The notes under the pieces: model-generated
Told to the model about the DNA's origin: nothing
Seen by the model: only the letters and a program-made list of their open reading frames with translations
Database searches by the model: none
In this document: positions 37,981-46,973 of the stretch, piece by piece
Numbering within the stretch: position 1 is the first letter of the stretch
How the letters are laid out: the number at the start of each line of letters is the position of its first letter
NCBI RefSeq assembly: GCF_014858725.1
Contig: NZ_AQGV01000014.1
Location: 248,001-312,000 of the forward strand
DNA length: 64,000 nt
Source of the DNA: Pseudoalteromonas aurantia 208
Lineage (GTDB): Bacteria; Pseudomonadota; Gammaproteobacteria; Enterobacterales; Alteromonadaceae
Direction: 5' to 3'
Position numbers and translations under genes: made by a program

Positions 37981-39987
37981 TTGTATACTCGTTTTAAGCA
38001 TCTATGTCGCTACTTATTTATAGGTTTGGCGACATGCATCACCCATAACGTCATAGCTAACACCACAAGTATGGGCACACCCAAAATCCTCAATGCTGAC
38101 CACTGGGGTCAATTCAGTGCCCAAAACGCACTAGACATTATTGAAAATGTCCCAGAGTTTACCCTGGTAGAAAAGCCCAGTGAACGGGGCTTATCAAACG
38201 CCACTGTTAATATTCTTATCAATGGGGTTCCTTCAATCCCAGAGCATAGCTCTCCCCAAGCGTATCTCAAGCAAATACCCATTGATCAAATTAAGCGTGT
38301 TGATTTCTATAACACCAATCACCCTTACTCTGTTGCAAGCCAATTCTCACAATTGATCAACATCATTACCCATAAAAATAATAGTCAAACCACCCTATAC
38401 ACTGAATTTGCGCAACAAGCAGATAAAGTCATGTTAGATAATATCGCACTCAAAATAGCCATGCCTTGGCAGGGCTGGAATCATCAGTTTAGTGCCAATA
38501 GCCAAAACACACGCTATATATCAACAGCTGATATCTATGAACAGACTCCAGATAATATAGCCAATCACATCGGGGATGAATCATATAAAGAAAAAGATAA
38601 AAGCCACTCGCTCAGTTTGACTAGCCGCTTAGAAGATCAAAAAAACTTGCTGCAACTTACGATTAATAATGAAAAAAACAACTATCATGAAAGTACGCGC
38701 AATTTATTTTCTACAAATTCAAAACAGCTATTTCTAGAAAATACTCAAAAGTCACAGCTAAACGTTGGCGTCGACTGGCAATATAAAGGCCTGAGTACAT
38801 GGCAATTACACAGTGTGGCTTCACTTAGAAATATGCAGGATAAAACCCATACTCACGCTACATTTTTCAATTCAACAACACATAGTCGCCCACAGGACTC
38901 GAGTGTGTTTATGCAAACTCAAAATTGGCGTGAACTGGCAGCAAAAGTCATACTGTCTCAACCAACCCATGCCTTATCACCCGAGCTAGGTATTGCCTAT
39001 AGTCGTAATGAGCTCATAGCGAGTACATTACCATCCGAGGCACAATCACCACACTATATATCCAGCGATATACAAGAAATTCGCTATGAACCGTATGTCA
39101 AATTACAGTATGCATTAAATCAGAATTGGCAAGTGTACGCGCGAATCAATGCTGAAAGCGCCAAGTTAACAACCCAAGGGAATGACAGTTTCGAGTTTAG
39201 CAAAGTGTATATTAAACCGTTTGTAAGACTCAGTTTTGATAATAAAAATGCCGTATCTATTTCAGCAACAGTGAAGCAACAAGTCAAACAACTTGATTTT
39301 GAACCGTTTATAGCCAGTGAAGAATCAAACTATGATAGGGCATTCATCGGTAACCTTCGCTTAAAGCCGATGAAATATGATGAGCTTGAAATGCAAATCA
39401 ATTACATACCAAACACACTCGTCAACATTAATCTAAACACCTTTTTTCAATGGCAACGTGATATCCACGAGTACACTTTATTGTCTGACACTGAAGTTGG
39501 CATTGGTAACGCAGGGTCCGCCCAATATTTTGGTACTGATTTACAAATAACACTTCAAACCGATAAAATTGTACCCAATAGTCGATTAGAAATGACGCAT
39601 ACTTATCGACATGCCATATTTAACGATTCAATAACAGGTAAAAGAGCAATTACAGGCCTTACCCCACAGCAGTTAAACTTAGACTTTAAACAGGATTTCA
39701 ATGCGTTATCTTGGGGAGTACATTACCAAAAAAGTCATGTTTATACTGAGTACTATTATGACGAAATTTACACTGAAAAAACGGCCCCACAGTTGAGTTT
39801 TTTCACTGAATTTAATTTCAACACCACCACACATATGCGCTTTAATCTCACGGCTTTCGGACGTGATAAAACGGAATTTAAGCGGCAGGTTTTCACTTTA
39901 AACCGAGCTAACAGTCTACTTAGGAACCACTTATATTATGATGTAGCTAAACCAAAGATGTCTCTCACTGTGACACTGAAACTATAG
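37981..39987 (+). CDS. TonB-dependent receptor-like outer membrane barrel, UUG start
   Basis: The TTG at 37981 is the likely start: a strong site (AGAAAGGAG) lies 6 bp upstream. The 668-residue protein has a signal peptide (to about residue 26, VIANTT), then a plug-like domain (AQNALDIIENVPEFTLVE, VNILINGVPSIPEH, IDQIKRVDFYNTNHPY, LINIITHK) and a long beta-barrel rich in alternating aromatic strands, ending LTVTLKL. The plug resembles TonB receptors, but the barrel is compact and no TonB box is obvious. Its substrate is unknown. It follows the LytTR regulator by 170 bp. Confidence 0.82.
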   Translation: MYTRFKHLCRYLFIGLATCITHNVIANTTSMGTPKILNADHWGQFSAQNALDIIENVPEFTLVEKPSERGLSNATVNILINGVPSIPEHSSPQAYLKQIPIDQIKRVDFYNTNHPYSVASQFSQLINIITHKNNSQTTLYTEFAQQADKVMLDNIALKIAMPWQGWNHQFSANSQNTRYISTADIYEQTPDNIANHIGDESYKEKDKSHSLSLTSRLEDQKNLLQLTINNEKNNYHESTRNLFSTNSKQLFLENTQKSQLNVGVDWQYKGLSTWQLHSVASLRNMQDKTHTHATFFNSTTHSRPQDSSVFMQTQNWRELAAKVILSQPTHALSPELGIAYSRNELIASTLPSEAQSPHYISSDIQEIRYEPYVKLQYALNQNWQVYARINAESAKLTTQGNDSFEFSKVYIKPFVRLSFDNKNAVSISATVKQQVKQLDFEPFIASEESNYDRAFIGNLRLKPMKYDELEMQINYIPNTLVNINLNTFFQWQRDIHEYTLLSDTEVGIGNAGSAQYFGTDLQITLQTDKIVPNSRLEMTHTYRHAIFNDSITGKRAITGLTPQQLNLDFKQDFNALSWGVHYQKSHVYTEYYYDEIYTEKTAPQLSFFTEFNFNTTTHMRFNLTAFGRDKTEFKRQVFTLNRANSLLRNHLYYDVAKPKMSLTVTLKL

Positions 39988-40012
39988 TGTCTTGAGTGAG
40001 TTCACCGTCTCC

Positions 40013-40048
40013 AACTCCTCTGCTGCTATTAAGAAAAGCAGGGGAGTT
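40013..40048 (+). terminator. Rho-independent-type hairpin
   Basis: A 12-bp stem with one G-U pair (arms 40013-40024 and 40037-40048) and a 12-nt loop, followed by a short T-rich stretch, lies 26 bp after the barrel gene stop. Confidence 0.7.
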
Positions 40049-40155
40049 TAATGCTAATTACACAACAATGTAAAAATGGGTTAATTTAAATAAAATAGAC
40101 CAACTCACAACACCTTGATAAAACCACGCTACAAAGCACAAAAAACACTCACAAT

Positions 40156-40174
40156 AGTAATGATTTGCAATATC
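40156..40174. promoter_or_regulatory. Candidate Fur box
   Basis: The 19-mer AGTAATGATTTGCAATATC matches 13 of 19 positions of the classic Fur consensus, with strong half-sites TAATGAT and ATATC. It lies 60 bp before the TonB receptor start, in the expected promoter position, and the downstream genes look like iron uptake. By-eye call. Confidence 0.5.
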
Positions 40175-40233
40175 ACTTGTGTTAGCATAATCCCATAAAT
40201 ACAAATAAAAACAATTCTTAATTAAAGGAAACC

Positions 40234-42597
40234 ATGAAGTTCTCTACTCTCTCTATTGCAATGCGCGCCACTTTTTTATTACCCGCAATAGCGCTCTCAA
40301 ATGCCACATTAGCAACCGAAGTGGATAAAAAAAACGATGAAAAAATTGAAAGTATCATCGTTACTGGTCATAAAATAGCTCGTAGCTTACAAGAAACCAC
40401 CACCAGTGTTGCAGTGTTAACCGCTGAAACAATTGAGCACCAACAAATCAACACCTTTACAGACGCTCTCGTTAGTACCGCTAATGCACATGCAACCGAT
40501 TATGGTTTTAGTATCCGTGGTATTGATGGCTCGAACGTCTCAGGAGACGGGCATAGTGCCCTTGCCAGCGTTTATATTGACGGCGCCCCCATCCCTCAAG
40601 GACTCATTCGAAATGGTACTTTTTCTACATGGGATGCCACACAAATAGAAATACTTCGGGGTCCACAATCTACCTTGCAAGGGCGTAATTCGTTAGCCGG
40701 AGCGGTGATCTTAAATACCCAACAACCAAGCGACAACAAAGAAGGGCAGTTTAAACTGACCCTGGGTGAAAATGGTAAGCAAGAAGCTGGTATTGCCTTA
40801 GGAGGTGGCTTAATAGACGATGAGCTAGCTTTTAGATTTAGTGGCGAAGAGAAGCGTTACGATGGCTCCATTACCAACCTATACGATAACAGCCACTCTG
40901 ACACTGACAGCGAACATACATATCGCCTTAAACTCCGTTATGAGCCGGCAGGTATCGAAAACCTATCAACGATGCTCAGCGTTATGAATGCAGAACGTAA
41001 ATATGGAGATGCTAACCTGACTAAGGATGCTGGAGCAGATACCTTTAGCAATCGCTCAACCTCTTATAACGACACGCGACAAAGACAAGTCAAAACAGAT
41101 TTAATCTCCCTGTCTATCAATTATGATATCAATAACCTCATCTCATTGGCGTCTTACACCACTTATTCAGATGTTGTTGAAATCTACTCATGGGATTCAG
41201 ATTATCCCCAAGGTTATGGCAACACACCGGTAGTTGATACAGGCAGTGCAACCTTCTATAACAACGAAGAAAAAACGCTAACGCAAGAATTCAGAATTAA
41301 CTTTGACTATGATAATTTTAGCGGTGTTGCAGGCGCGTATTATTTCAAAAGTGAACAGGAAGAAGTGAGCACAGGCCTTAATAATTATTCATTGGCTCGA
41401 TTAGGGCTATCGAGTAGTGCTTTACAGTCTCAATATAAGCTCAGCCCACAAATCGCAGGCTTAGTTTTAGGCCAATATGCTGATTTTAACCCTGCAAAAA
41501 CAAGAGTCTACTCATTAGCAACCAGTAACATTACCAGCTATGCCCTTTTTGCAGATGGCGTTTGGCATTTGAATGAACAATGGGACTTACTTGCAGGTAT
41601 TCGTTTTGATAGAGAAAAACAAGAAAATGCCAGTGAGGCACAATACGATATTCTTAACAAAAGCGCCTTACCCAACCCCAGCAGTTATATCGGGACTCCG
41701 TATGAAGGGATAGTACCGCTGATCAGTGGCATAAACACGCTGGTCGTGGGTCTTGCCGACAGTGCATCGCAAGTCGCGCCATTAAGTGATGCTTCATTCA
41801 GTACCGTATTACCAAAGGTCGGTGTGAGCTATCATGTAAATGATGATATTTCAACCACACTCACCTTCCAAAAAGGCTATCGTTCTGGCGGTGTTGGTGT
41901 AAACCAAGCTCGTGCAAATGTATTTGAATATGAACCGGAATCAACAGATAACTACGAACTCTCAGTGCGTTCTACTTGGTTAGATGGTAAGCTCACAGCC
42001 AATGCAAACCTGTTTTATTTAGATTGGAAAGATCAACAAGTATCAGTCCAACTCTCACCTAATAACTTTGATATACAAACGGTTAATGCCGGCACTTCTG
42101 AAGTAAAAGGGTTCGAATTAGAGCTAAATTATACGATCAGTGATAATTTAAAAACCTATGCCGCAATTGGTTTTGCTGGTACAGAATTTACTGATTTTTC
42201 AATTAAGATCCCCAACCAAAATGGCAGCAACACGGAGTTTGACTTATCAGGTCGTCAATTTCCTGCACCACAAAGAACGCATAATATTGGACTCACTTAC
42301 CAAGATTCCGCTGGGTTCTTTGCCAATCTTAATGCCAGCTATGCCAGTGAATCACCAAACAGAGCAAACCCATACCGAGATGGTCTAGAACCAGGGGATC
42401 TGTACTTTGATCTCACAAATGATGCAAGAACAGTCGTTGATATACAACTAGGATATGAATGGGATAACTATGGGGTGTACTTAGTGGGCAAGAACATCAC
42501 TGATGAAGAATATTACATCGCGCATAGAGCACGTAATCCTCGCATTAGTAAACCAAGAGAGTTGTCGCTTACATTCCGTGGTAATTTTGATTGGTAA
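40234..42597 (+). CDS. TonB-dependent outer membrane receptor
   Basis: This 787-residue protein has a signal peptide (cleavage near LATEVDKK), a TonB-box-like IESIIVTGHK (about 38-47), a plug domain (SLQETTTSVAVLTAETIEH, YIDGAPIPQG, EILRGPQSTLQGRNSLAGAV, ILNTQQPSD) and a barrel ending KPRELSLTFRGNFDW with the terminal aromatic residue usual for outer-membrane barrels. The plug style (EILRGPQSTLQGRNSLAGAV) is that of siderophore and related receptors. It is followed by a terminator-like hairpin and a PepSY iron-uptake set and preceded by a Fur-box-like site, so ferric-siderophore uptake is the likely job. Confidence 0.93.
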   Translation: MKFSTLSIAMRATFLLPAIALSNATLATEVDKKNDEKIESIIVTGHKIARSLQETTTSVAVLTAETIEHQQINTFTDALVSTANAHATDYGFSIRGIDGSNVSGDGHSALASVYIDGAPIPQGLIRNGTFSTWDATQIEILRGPQSTLQGRNSLAGAVILNTQQPSDNKEGQFKLTLGENGKQEAGIALGGGLIDDELAFRFSGEEKRYDGSITNLYDNSHSDTDSEHTYRLKLRYEPAGIENLSTMLSVMNAERKYGDANLTKDAGADTFSNRSTSYNDTRQRQVKTDLISLSINYDINNLISLASYTTYSDVVEIYSWDSDYPQGYGNTPVVDTGSATFYNNEEKTLTQEFRINFDYDNFSGVAGAYYFKSEQEEVSTGLNNYSLARLGLSSSALQSQYKLSPQIAGLVLGQYADFNPAKTRVYSLATSNITSYALFADGVWHLNEQWDLLAGIRFDREKQENASEAQYDILNKSALPNPSSYIGTPYEGIVPLISGINTLVVGLADSASQVAPLSDASFSTVLPKVGVSYHVNDDISTTLTFQKGYRSGGVGVNQARANVFEYEPESTDNYELSVRSTWLDGKLTANANLFYLDWKDQQVSVQLSPNNFDIQTVNAGTSEVKGFELELNYTISDNLKTYAAIGFAGTEFTDFSIKIPNQNGSNTEFDLSGRQFPAPQRTHNIGLTYQDSAGFFANLNASYASESPNRANPYRDGLEPGDLYFDLTNDARTVVDIQLGYEWDNYGVYLVGKNITDEEYYIAHRARNPRISKPRELSLTFRGNFDW

Positions 42598-42634
42598 CAA
42601 AAAACCGCCCGTAAACAGCGGCTTTACAACCGAT

Positions 42635-42665
42635 AAAAAGATGCTCAGTTAAATGGCATCTTTTT
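42635..42665 (+). terminator. Terminator after the TonB receptor
   Basis: A perfect 10-bp stem AAAAAGATGC/GCATCTTTTT (42635-42644 and 42656-42665) with an 11-nt loop; the 3' arm ends in five T. It separates the receptor from the small membrane genes and may let only part of the transcripts through. Confidence 0.75.
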
Positions 42666-42719
42666 ACCGTTTCAACAGTGAAATGAATACAACAATAACT
42701 TGAAGGAATAGGAAAAACA

Positions 42720-43061
42720 ATGAGCTACTTTTTTTTATTACCCGCTTACTGGCTATGCGGCATATTGCTCTACGGCGCCAGTCCAAGGCAACAATTTAGA
42801 ACTGAGAATCAAAAAACGCCAACACGCATGATATCTCTCTTATATGCCAGCATACTCATTATTGTCACCATAGCGACTTTGATGTTCTTTGAACTGAGCT
42901 TTTTTATCGCTGTACTTTACACTGTATGTTTCGCCATGTTTTTTATTCCCGCAGCTGTTTTCTTATTGGCACATAAACCCACTTGGATTTGGTCAAGTCT
43001 AATAAGTGTCATAGTCCTAAGCGCTTTCTTTCAACTATTAGGAGCACGCTATGTGGCATAA
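42720..43061 (+). CDS. Small membrane protein, DUF3325-like
   Basis: This 113-residue protein has about four hydrophobic segments (SYFFLLPAYWLCGILLYG, SLLYASILIIVTIATLMFF, IAVLYTVCFAMFFIPAAVFLL, WIWSSLISVIVLSAFF). Size, topology and place between a TonB receptor and a PepSY protein fit the small iron-uptake membrane proteins (DUF3325 type) found in such sets. A good site (GAAGGAATAGG) precedes the ATG. It overlaps the next gene by 11 bp. Confidence 0.75.
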   Translation: MSYFFLLPAYWLCGILLYGASPRQQFRTENQKTPTRMISLLYASILIIVTIATLMFFELSFFIAVLYTVCFAMFFIPAAVFLLAHKPTWIWSSLISVIVLSAFFQLLGARYVA

Positions 43062-43320
43062 AACCTTTGCAGGTCTGATAAGTGGCCTCATCTTCATGGT
43101 CTTAGTGCCCAGTAGTTTAAGCCTATTAATGCCTAGTCAAGTCGGACTGATACTGGCATTGGGGTTGATCTTCGCGCTATCTTCGTGGGCTGGTGTCATG
43201 ACATGGTGCTATGCCGCTAATACGAATAAACAAGCTTGGGGGCGCGCAGCGAAAGCCGCCTTACCAGTTATTCTCATATTTACAGGTATTTTCTTCACTG
43301 CTGCGGGGCCAACAGGATGA
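43051..43320 (+). CDS. Small membrane protein, DUF3649-like
   Basis: This 89-residue protein has about three hydrophobic segments (LISGLIFMVLVPSSLSLL, VGLILALGLIFALSSWAGVM, AALPVILIFTGIFFTAAG) and a WCYAANTNKQAWGRAA loop resembling DUF3649-type iron-uptake proteins. It overlaps the gene before by 11 bp and the PepSY gene after by 4 bp (ATGA), so the three are co-translated. Confidence 0.72.
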   Translation: MWHKTFAGLISGLIFMVLVPSSLSLLMPSQVGLILALGLIFALSSWAGVMTWCYAANTNKQAWGRAAKAALPVILIFTGIFFTAAGPTG

Positions 43321-44894
43321 ATAAAACAACGTTAAAAAACCTCACCCATGCACATGCTTGGCTCGGCCTGATTATTTCAGGCGTACTCATGATCGTTTTC
43401 GTATGTGGCTCTATTTCATTATTCCGCCACAATATTATACATTGGGATAGCCAATATCATGCACCTGACCCACTCTCTGAACAAATCGTTCCTATCTCAA
43501 CAATTTTAGACAAAATAGCAACTCAAGAGCACAACATACCGGCCCATCATGGCGTACTGATCTCAATTCCACAATCAGATCAGCCCTATTACTATACCGC
43601 ATTCGAAACAGAAACCGCCGACGGCTTGCATATTGACCATCAACTCAATTTTGATGCCAATACCGGACAACTACTCCCTTATAATGGCGAAGATTTTTAT
43701 CTCAGTGATATGTTGTATCTTTTACATATCAGTTTACTACTCCCTTACGGTACTGAGATAGTCGGCGTGATCACCTTGTTGTTCTTTGTCATGGTTATGT
43801 CTGGTATTTGTATTGTGCTGAAAAAACTAGTCAGTCATTTTTATCAATATAGGCTCAATAAAAACAAAGATATTTACCATGATGGTCATACCCTTATTGG
43901 CGTATCCTCTTTACCTTTTACCTTCATCTTTGCATTGACTGGGGTCATGTTTAATCTCAGCATTGTATTGCAGGCTGGATTTGGTTTCGCAGTATTTAAA
44001 GGAGACATCCCTGCACTGATCAAAACAGCTGGATTCTTCGGCCAGCCTAACGTTGAGTACTCTGGCAACCCAGTCAGTAATACCCACGCCAATACTATTA
44101 TTAAAGATGTTCAGGAAAAATATCCTAACCATAAAATTGCACGATTAAACTTTTTTGCCATGGGTGACGAAAATGGCGAAGTCGAAGTACGTTTAATCGA
44201 ACATAATGCCCTAATACCAACAACGCATGTTATTTATTCACTGAAAGACGCCTCTTTGATCAGTGAATATCATGCTCAGCAAGCACCGACTGCAGCCACA
44301 TATACTGTACTAAGTAGCCTGCATTTTGGAGAGTTTGGGGGGATCACCTTGAAGTTTATCTACTTTATTCTTGGTTTGGGTTGTTGCTATCTCATCTTAA
44401 CGGGTAATTTATTGTGGCTTGAAAAGCGAGAAAACAACCGCCAGCAAAGTAAACGCGGGTTAGCCTTTGTGAAAGCAATGACATTAGCATTATCAACTGG
44501 GACTTTAATTGCCGTTGCTTGCAGCTTTATAGGCGCTAGATTTGCCCCCTTCAGTTGGACACGGACCGATTTACTGCCAACACTATTTTTCTGTGCCATC
44601 GGCATTAGTCTGTTACATGCTCTCTTTAATAGTATGCAACGAAAAGCCATTCGCCAGGCAATGGTGCAGCAACTATTAGCCGCAGCGGTGCTCTTTGCGA
44701 TATGCCCTTTTTATGACTTGATCCAAGTGCTGTTTGGGCACGCTCCACATCCGTATTTACTGTTAGATGTCATTTTAGTCAATTGCGCCTTGTTACTTGT
44801 CGCCCTATTTTGTTTTTCACTCGGTAAGCATCAACATGCCACAAGCGGCGCATCAGCCTCAGAGTCAATCACGTTAAAAAGCTCAGTGAGTTAA
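43317..44894 (+). CDS. PepSY-associated membrane protein, iron-uptake reductase type
   Basis: The ATG at 43317 (ATGA overlap with the stop before) gives 525 residues; the frame is open further upstream but inside the previous gene. It begins with the PepSY_TM pattern LTHAHAWLGLIISGVLMI followed by GSISLFRH, has a periplasmic PepSY-like part (about 60-130), then more membrane segments (VVGVITLLFFVMVMSGICIV, TFIFALTGVMFNLS) and several at the C-terminal end. Proteins of this family sit beside siderophore receptors and are thought to act in ferric-siderophore reduction in the inner membrane. Membrane histidines that could bind haem or metal are visible (His in AHAWLG, FRHNI and HISLLL). Confidence 0.85.
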   Translation: MNKTTLKNLTHAHAWLGLIISGVLMIVFVCGSISLFRHNIIHWDSQYHAPDPLSEQIVPISTILDKIATQEHNIPAHHGVLISIPQSDQPYYYTAFETETADGLHIDHQLNFDANTGQLLPYNGEDFYLSDMLYLLHISLLLPYGTEIVGVITLLFFVMVMSGICIVLKKLVSHFYQYRLNKNKDIYHDGHTLIGVSSLPFTFIFALTGVMFNLSIVLQAGFGFAVFKGDIPALIKTAGFFGQPNVEYSGNPVSNTHANTIIKDVQEKYPNHKIARLNFFAMGDENGEVEVRLIEHNALIPTTHVIYSLKDASLISEYHAQQAPTAATYTVLSSLHFGEFGGITLKFIYFILGLGCCYLILTGNLLWLEKRENNRQQSKRGLAFVKAMTLALSTGTLIAVACSFIGARFAPFSWTRTDLLPTLFFCAIGISLLHALFNSMQRKAIRQAMVQQLLAAAVLFAICPFYDLIQVLFGHAPHPYLLLDVILVNCALLLVALFCFSLGKHQHATSGASASESITLKSSVS

Positions 44895-44907
44895 ACAGTA
44901 CCACTAA

Positions 44908-44937
44908 AAAATGGCGTATTTCTCAATACGCCATTTT
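44908..44937. terminator. Bidirectional terminator between convergent genes
   Basis: A perfect 13-bp stem AAAATGGCGTATT/AATACGCCATTTT with a 4-nt loop lies between the PepSY gene (ending at 44894) and the minus-strand gene ending at 44976; its A and T ends let it act in both directions. Confidence 0.85.
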
Positions 44938-44975
44938 ACATTTCCATCAAGCGACACAGAAACAATCAGACTTGG

Positions 44976-46772
44976 TTACTCTGCGTAGCTAATTTGCCAT
45001 ACAGCAATAGAGCCAGAAATTTCATTACCAATGATTAATAAAGGCTTACCCGTTACGCTGTTCTCAGCCGAAACAAAGGCCATGCCCTCTGGCGCTAAGT
45101 CCCCTGACACATCTTCACCTTCCACAGTGCCACGATTAAAAAAGTAATCAACAAAATGCACGCTATGAGGGTTCGTGACATCATAGACCATGACGCCCCC
45201 CATTCGCTCTAAGCCAATAAACGCAAATAAACGTCCGCCAACTTTCCCTAAAGTCAATGCTTCAGGCTCTGCCCCTTTGGCATCAGAGCGTGTATCACCT
45301 TCATTTTCATCTTCATCATTGTTAAACGCCTCTCCATGCACGGATGCCGTAATTCGCGCTACCTGATCCCCTGAATCAAACACTTGAAGGCCATTGGCAT
45401 CCCAGATAGAAAACGACCGAGCGCCGTAGGTATACAGTTGTTCATATTGACCATCATTATCTGCATCACCTTTGACGGTAGTGACTTTTAAACGGCCAAT
45501 ATCATCATTATCATTATTTAAATAGGCAAAGTTATTGGCTAGCTTTAAATCTTTTGCGCGTACCTCATCAGTGTATGCCAGACACCCATCATCTTCATCA
45601 AACTCTAACCCCCCTTTGTTGACACACTCAGCACTGTCTTTTGCTGCAAAAAAATACTCCCGACCATCCCCTTCATTTGCAGTAACAATAAAGTTTGCCC
45701 CTTTCCAGGTATAACTCGCCACGGTGTCAGGCTGGTACATTCCCATCAACCCAGGGTAAGAACTGAAGTTAATTCCGCCATCTTTGTCCGATGCGTCCAT
45801 CGTCAAGCTTGACCAGTCTTTATAGCCTAGGCCCAGCAGCTTAATACTGTGATCGGTCAAGTCAACGACAGCTAAGCCATTATTTTCTTGCAACGACACA
45901 TAGGCATAACGGTTATCATTCGATACAGTGACATATTCAGGTTCTAAATCCATCGCCACGGTCGTATTAATCAATTGACCATTAATTGTCCGGCCAGACG
46001 GATTAGCAAACATCATTCCCTGGGCCTCTAATTCAGCCTTTTTATTGTTGTACGCAGAAAACCCTATGTGTGTTGCGGTGTCTGCTATTTCGCCGTTGGT
46101 AACGGCAATAACACTAATGCTGCCTTCTGGGTCAATACTATAATCTCCCGCAGGTTCACCTTCATTTGCCACAACCACCTTTGCACCGTCGTGGCTAAAT
46201 GTCACCATATCTGGTAGTGCCCCCACTTCTACATTTTTTATAAAACTTGGGGTATCTCCTGCAATATCATAAAAGGCTATTTTCCCTACCTCTGAGGCTC
46301 CCCCTGATGCCATTGCCACCGCTAGCAATTGGTTATTTTCATCAATTGCAATGCTGTTTGCATCCCCAGGGGTGTGATCATTTAACAATACAGTTATCGT
46401 GCTATTCAGGTTTGTGGCGGTCACCACACCTTGCGCATTTTTAGTTAGACCGGTTTGAGCTAGATTTGTCATCGGTAAAATATCAACCACAGCCGTTTCA
46501 CCAGAACTATTAATGGCATATATCCACTGTTTTTTCGCATGATATGCGACAATCTCTGCAGCACCTTCTGGGCTTTGCGCATTTAATACTCCACGACCGA
46601 CTAAGGTAATGTCAAGTGCAGCATTGCCATCTATACCATCTTTACCAGCTTCACCGACTGTGCCTTGCGCACCGCTTTGACCATCCATACCAGTGATACC
46701 ATCATCACCATCGAGCGCGCAGCCCGATAAAATAGTCAACAAAGAAAGTGTTAGTAGGGTATGTTTGAACAT
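44976..46772 (-). CDS. Choice-of-anchor-I-like lipoprotein with esterase/propeller-like repeats
   Basis: The ATG at 46772 is chosen (GAGG 8 bp upstream, then the signal MFKHTLLTLSLLTILSGC); the frame is open to 46829. About 598 residues: lipobox LSGC (Cys16), a short collagen-like GxY stretch (DGDDGITGMDGQSG), then beta-propeller-like repeats with GALPDMVTFSHDGAKVVVANEGEP, DLEPEYVTVSNDNRYAYVSLQ, FIVTANEGDGREY and PEALTLGKVGGRLFAFIGLER, which are hallmarks of choice-of-anchor I proteins (alkaline-phosphatase-like secreted proteins). It is probably a surface or periplasmic protein. Molecular function unknown. Confidence 0.85.
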   Translation of the reverse strand: MFKHTLLTLSLLTILSGCALDGDDGITGMDGQSGAQGTVGEAGKDGIDGNAALDITLVGRGVLNAQSPEGAAEIVAYHAKKQWIYAINSSGETAVVDILPMTNLAQTGLTKNAQGVVTATNLNSTITVLLNDHTPGDANSIAIDENNQLLAVAMASGGASEVGKIAFYDIAGDTPSFIKNVEVGALPDMVTFSHDGAKVVVANEGEPAGDYSIDPEGSISVIAVTNGEIADTATHIGFSAYNNKKAELEAQGMMFANPSGRTINGQLINTTVAMDLEPEYVTVSNDNRYAYVSLQENNGLAVVDLTDHSIKLLGLGYKDWSSLTMDASDKDGGINFSSYPGLMGMYQPDTVASYTWKGANFIVTANEGDGREYFFAAKDSAECVNKGGLEFDEDDGCLAYTDEVRAKDLKLANNFAYLNNDNDDIGRLKVTTVKGDADNDGQYEQLYTYGARSFSIWDANGLQVFDSGDQVARITASVHGEAFNNDEDENEGDTRSDAKGAEPEALTLGKVGGRLFAFIGLERMGGVMVYDVTNPHSVHFVDYFFNRGTVEGEDVSGDLAPEGMAFVSAENSVTGKPLLIIGNEISGSIAVWQISYAE

Positions 46773-46973
46773 GGAAAAGACCTCAAATAAGTTATACCAA
46801 ATTGTGTGGTTGCACAGTCCATCATACAAAGGTGACTTATTGGTTACGTATATTTGGCACTTTTATGGCAGTGTCATAATAAAACTTGGTCTTCTTGCTT
46901 GTCTCCTATTTCTAAACACGTAAATTTCGCTACAATCACATCATACTAAAAATAATAAAGGCCACAGCCAACT

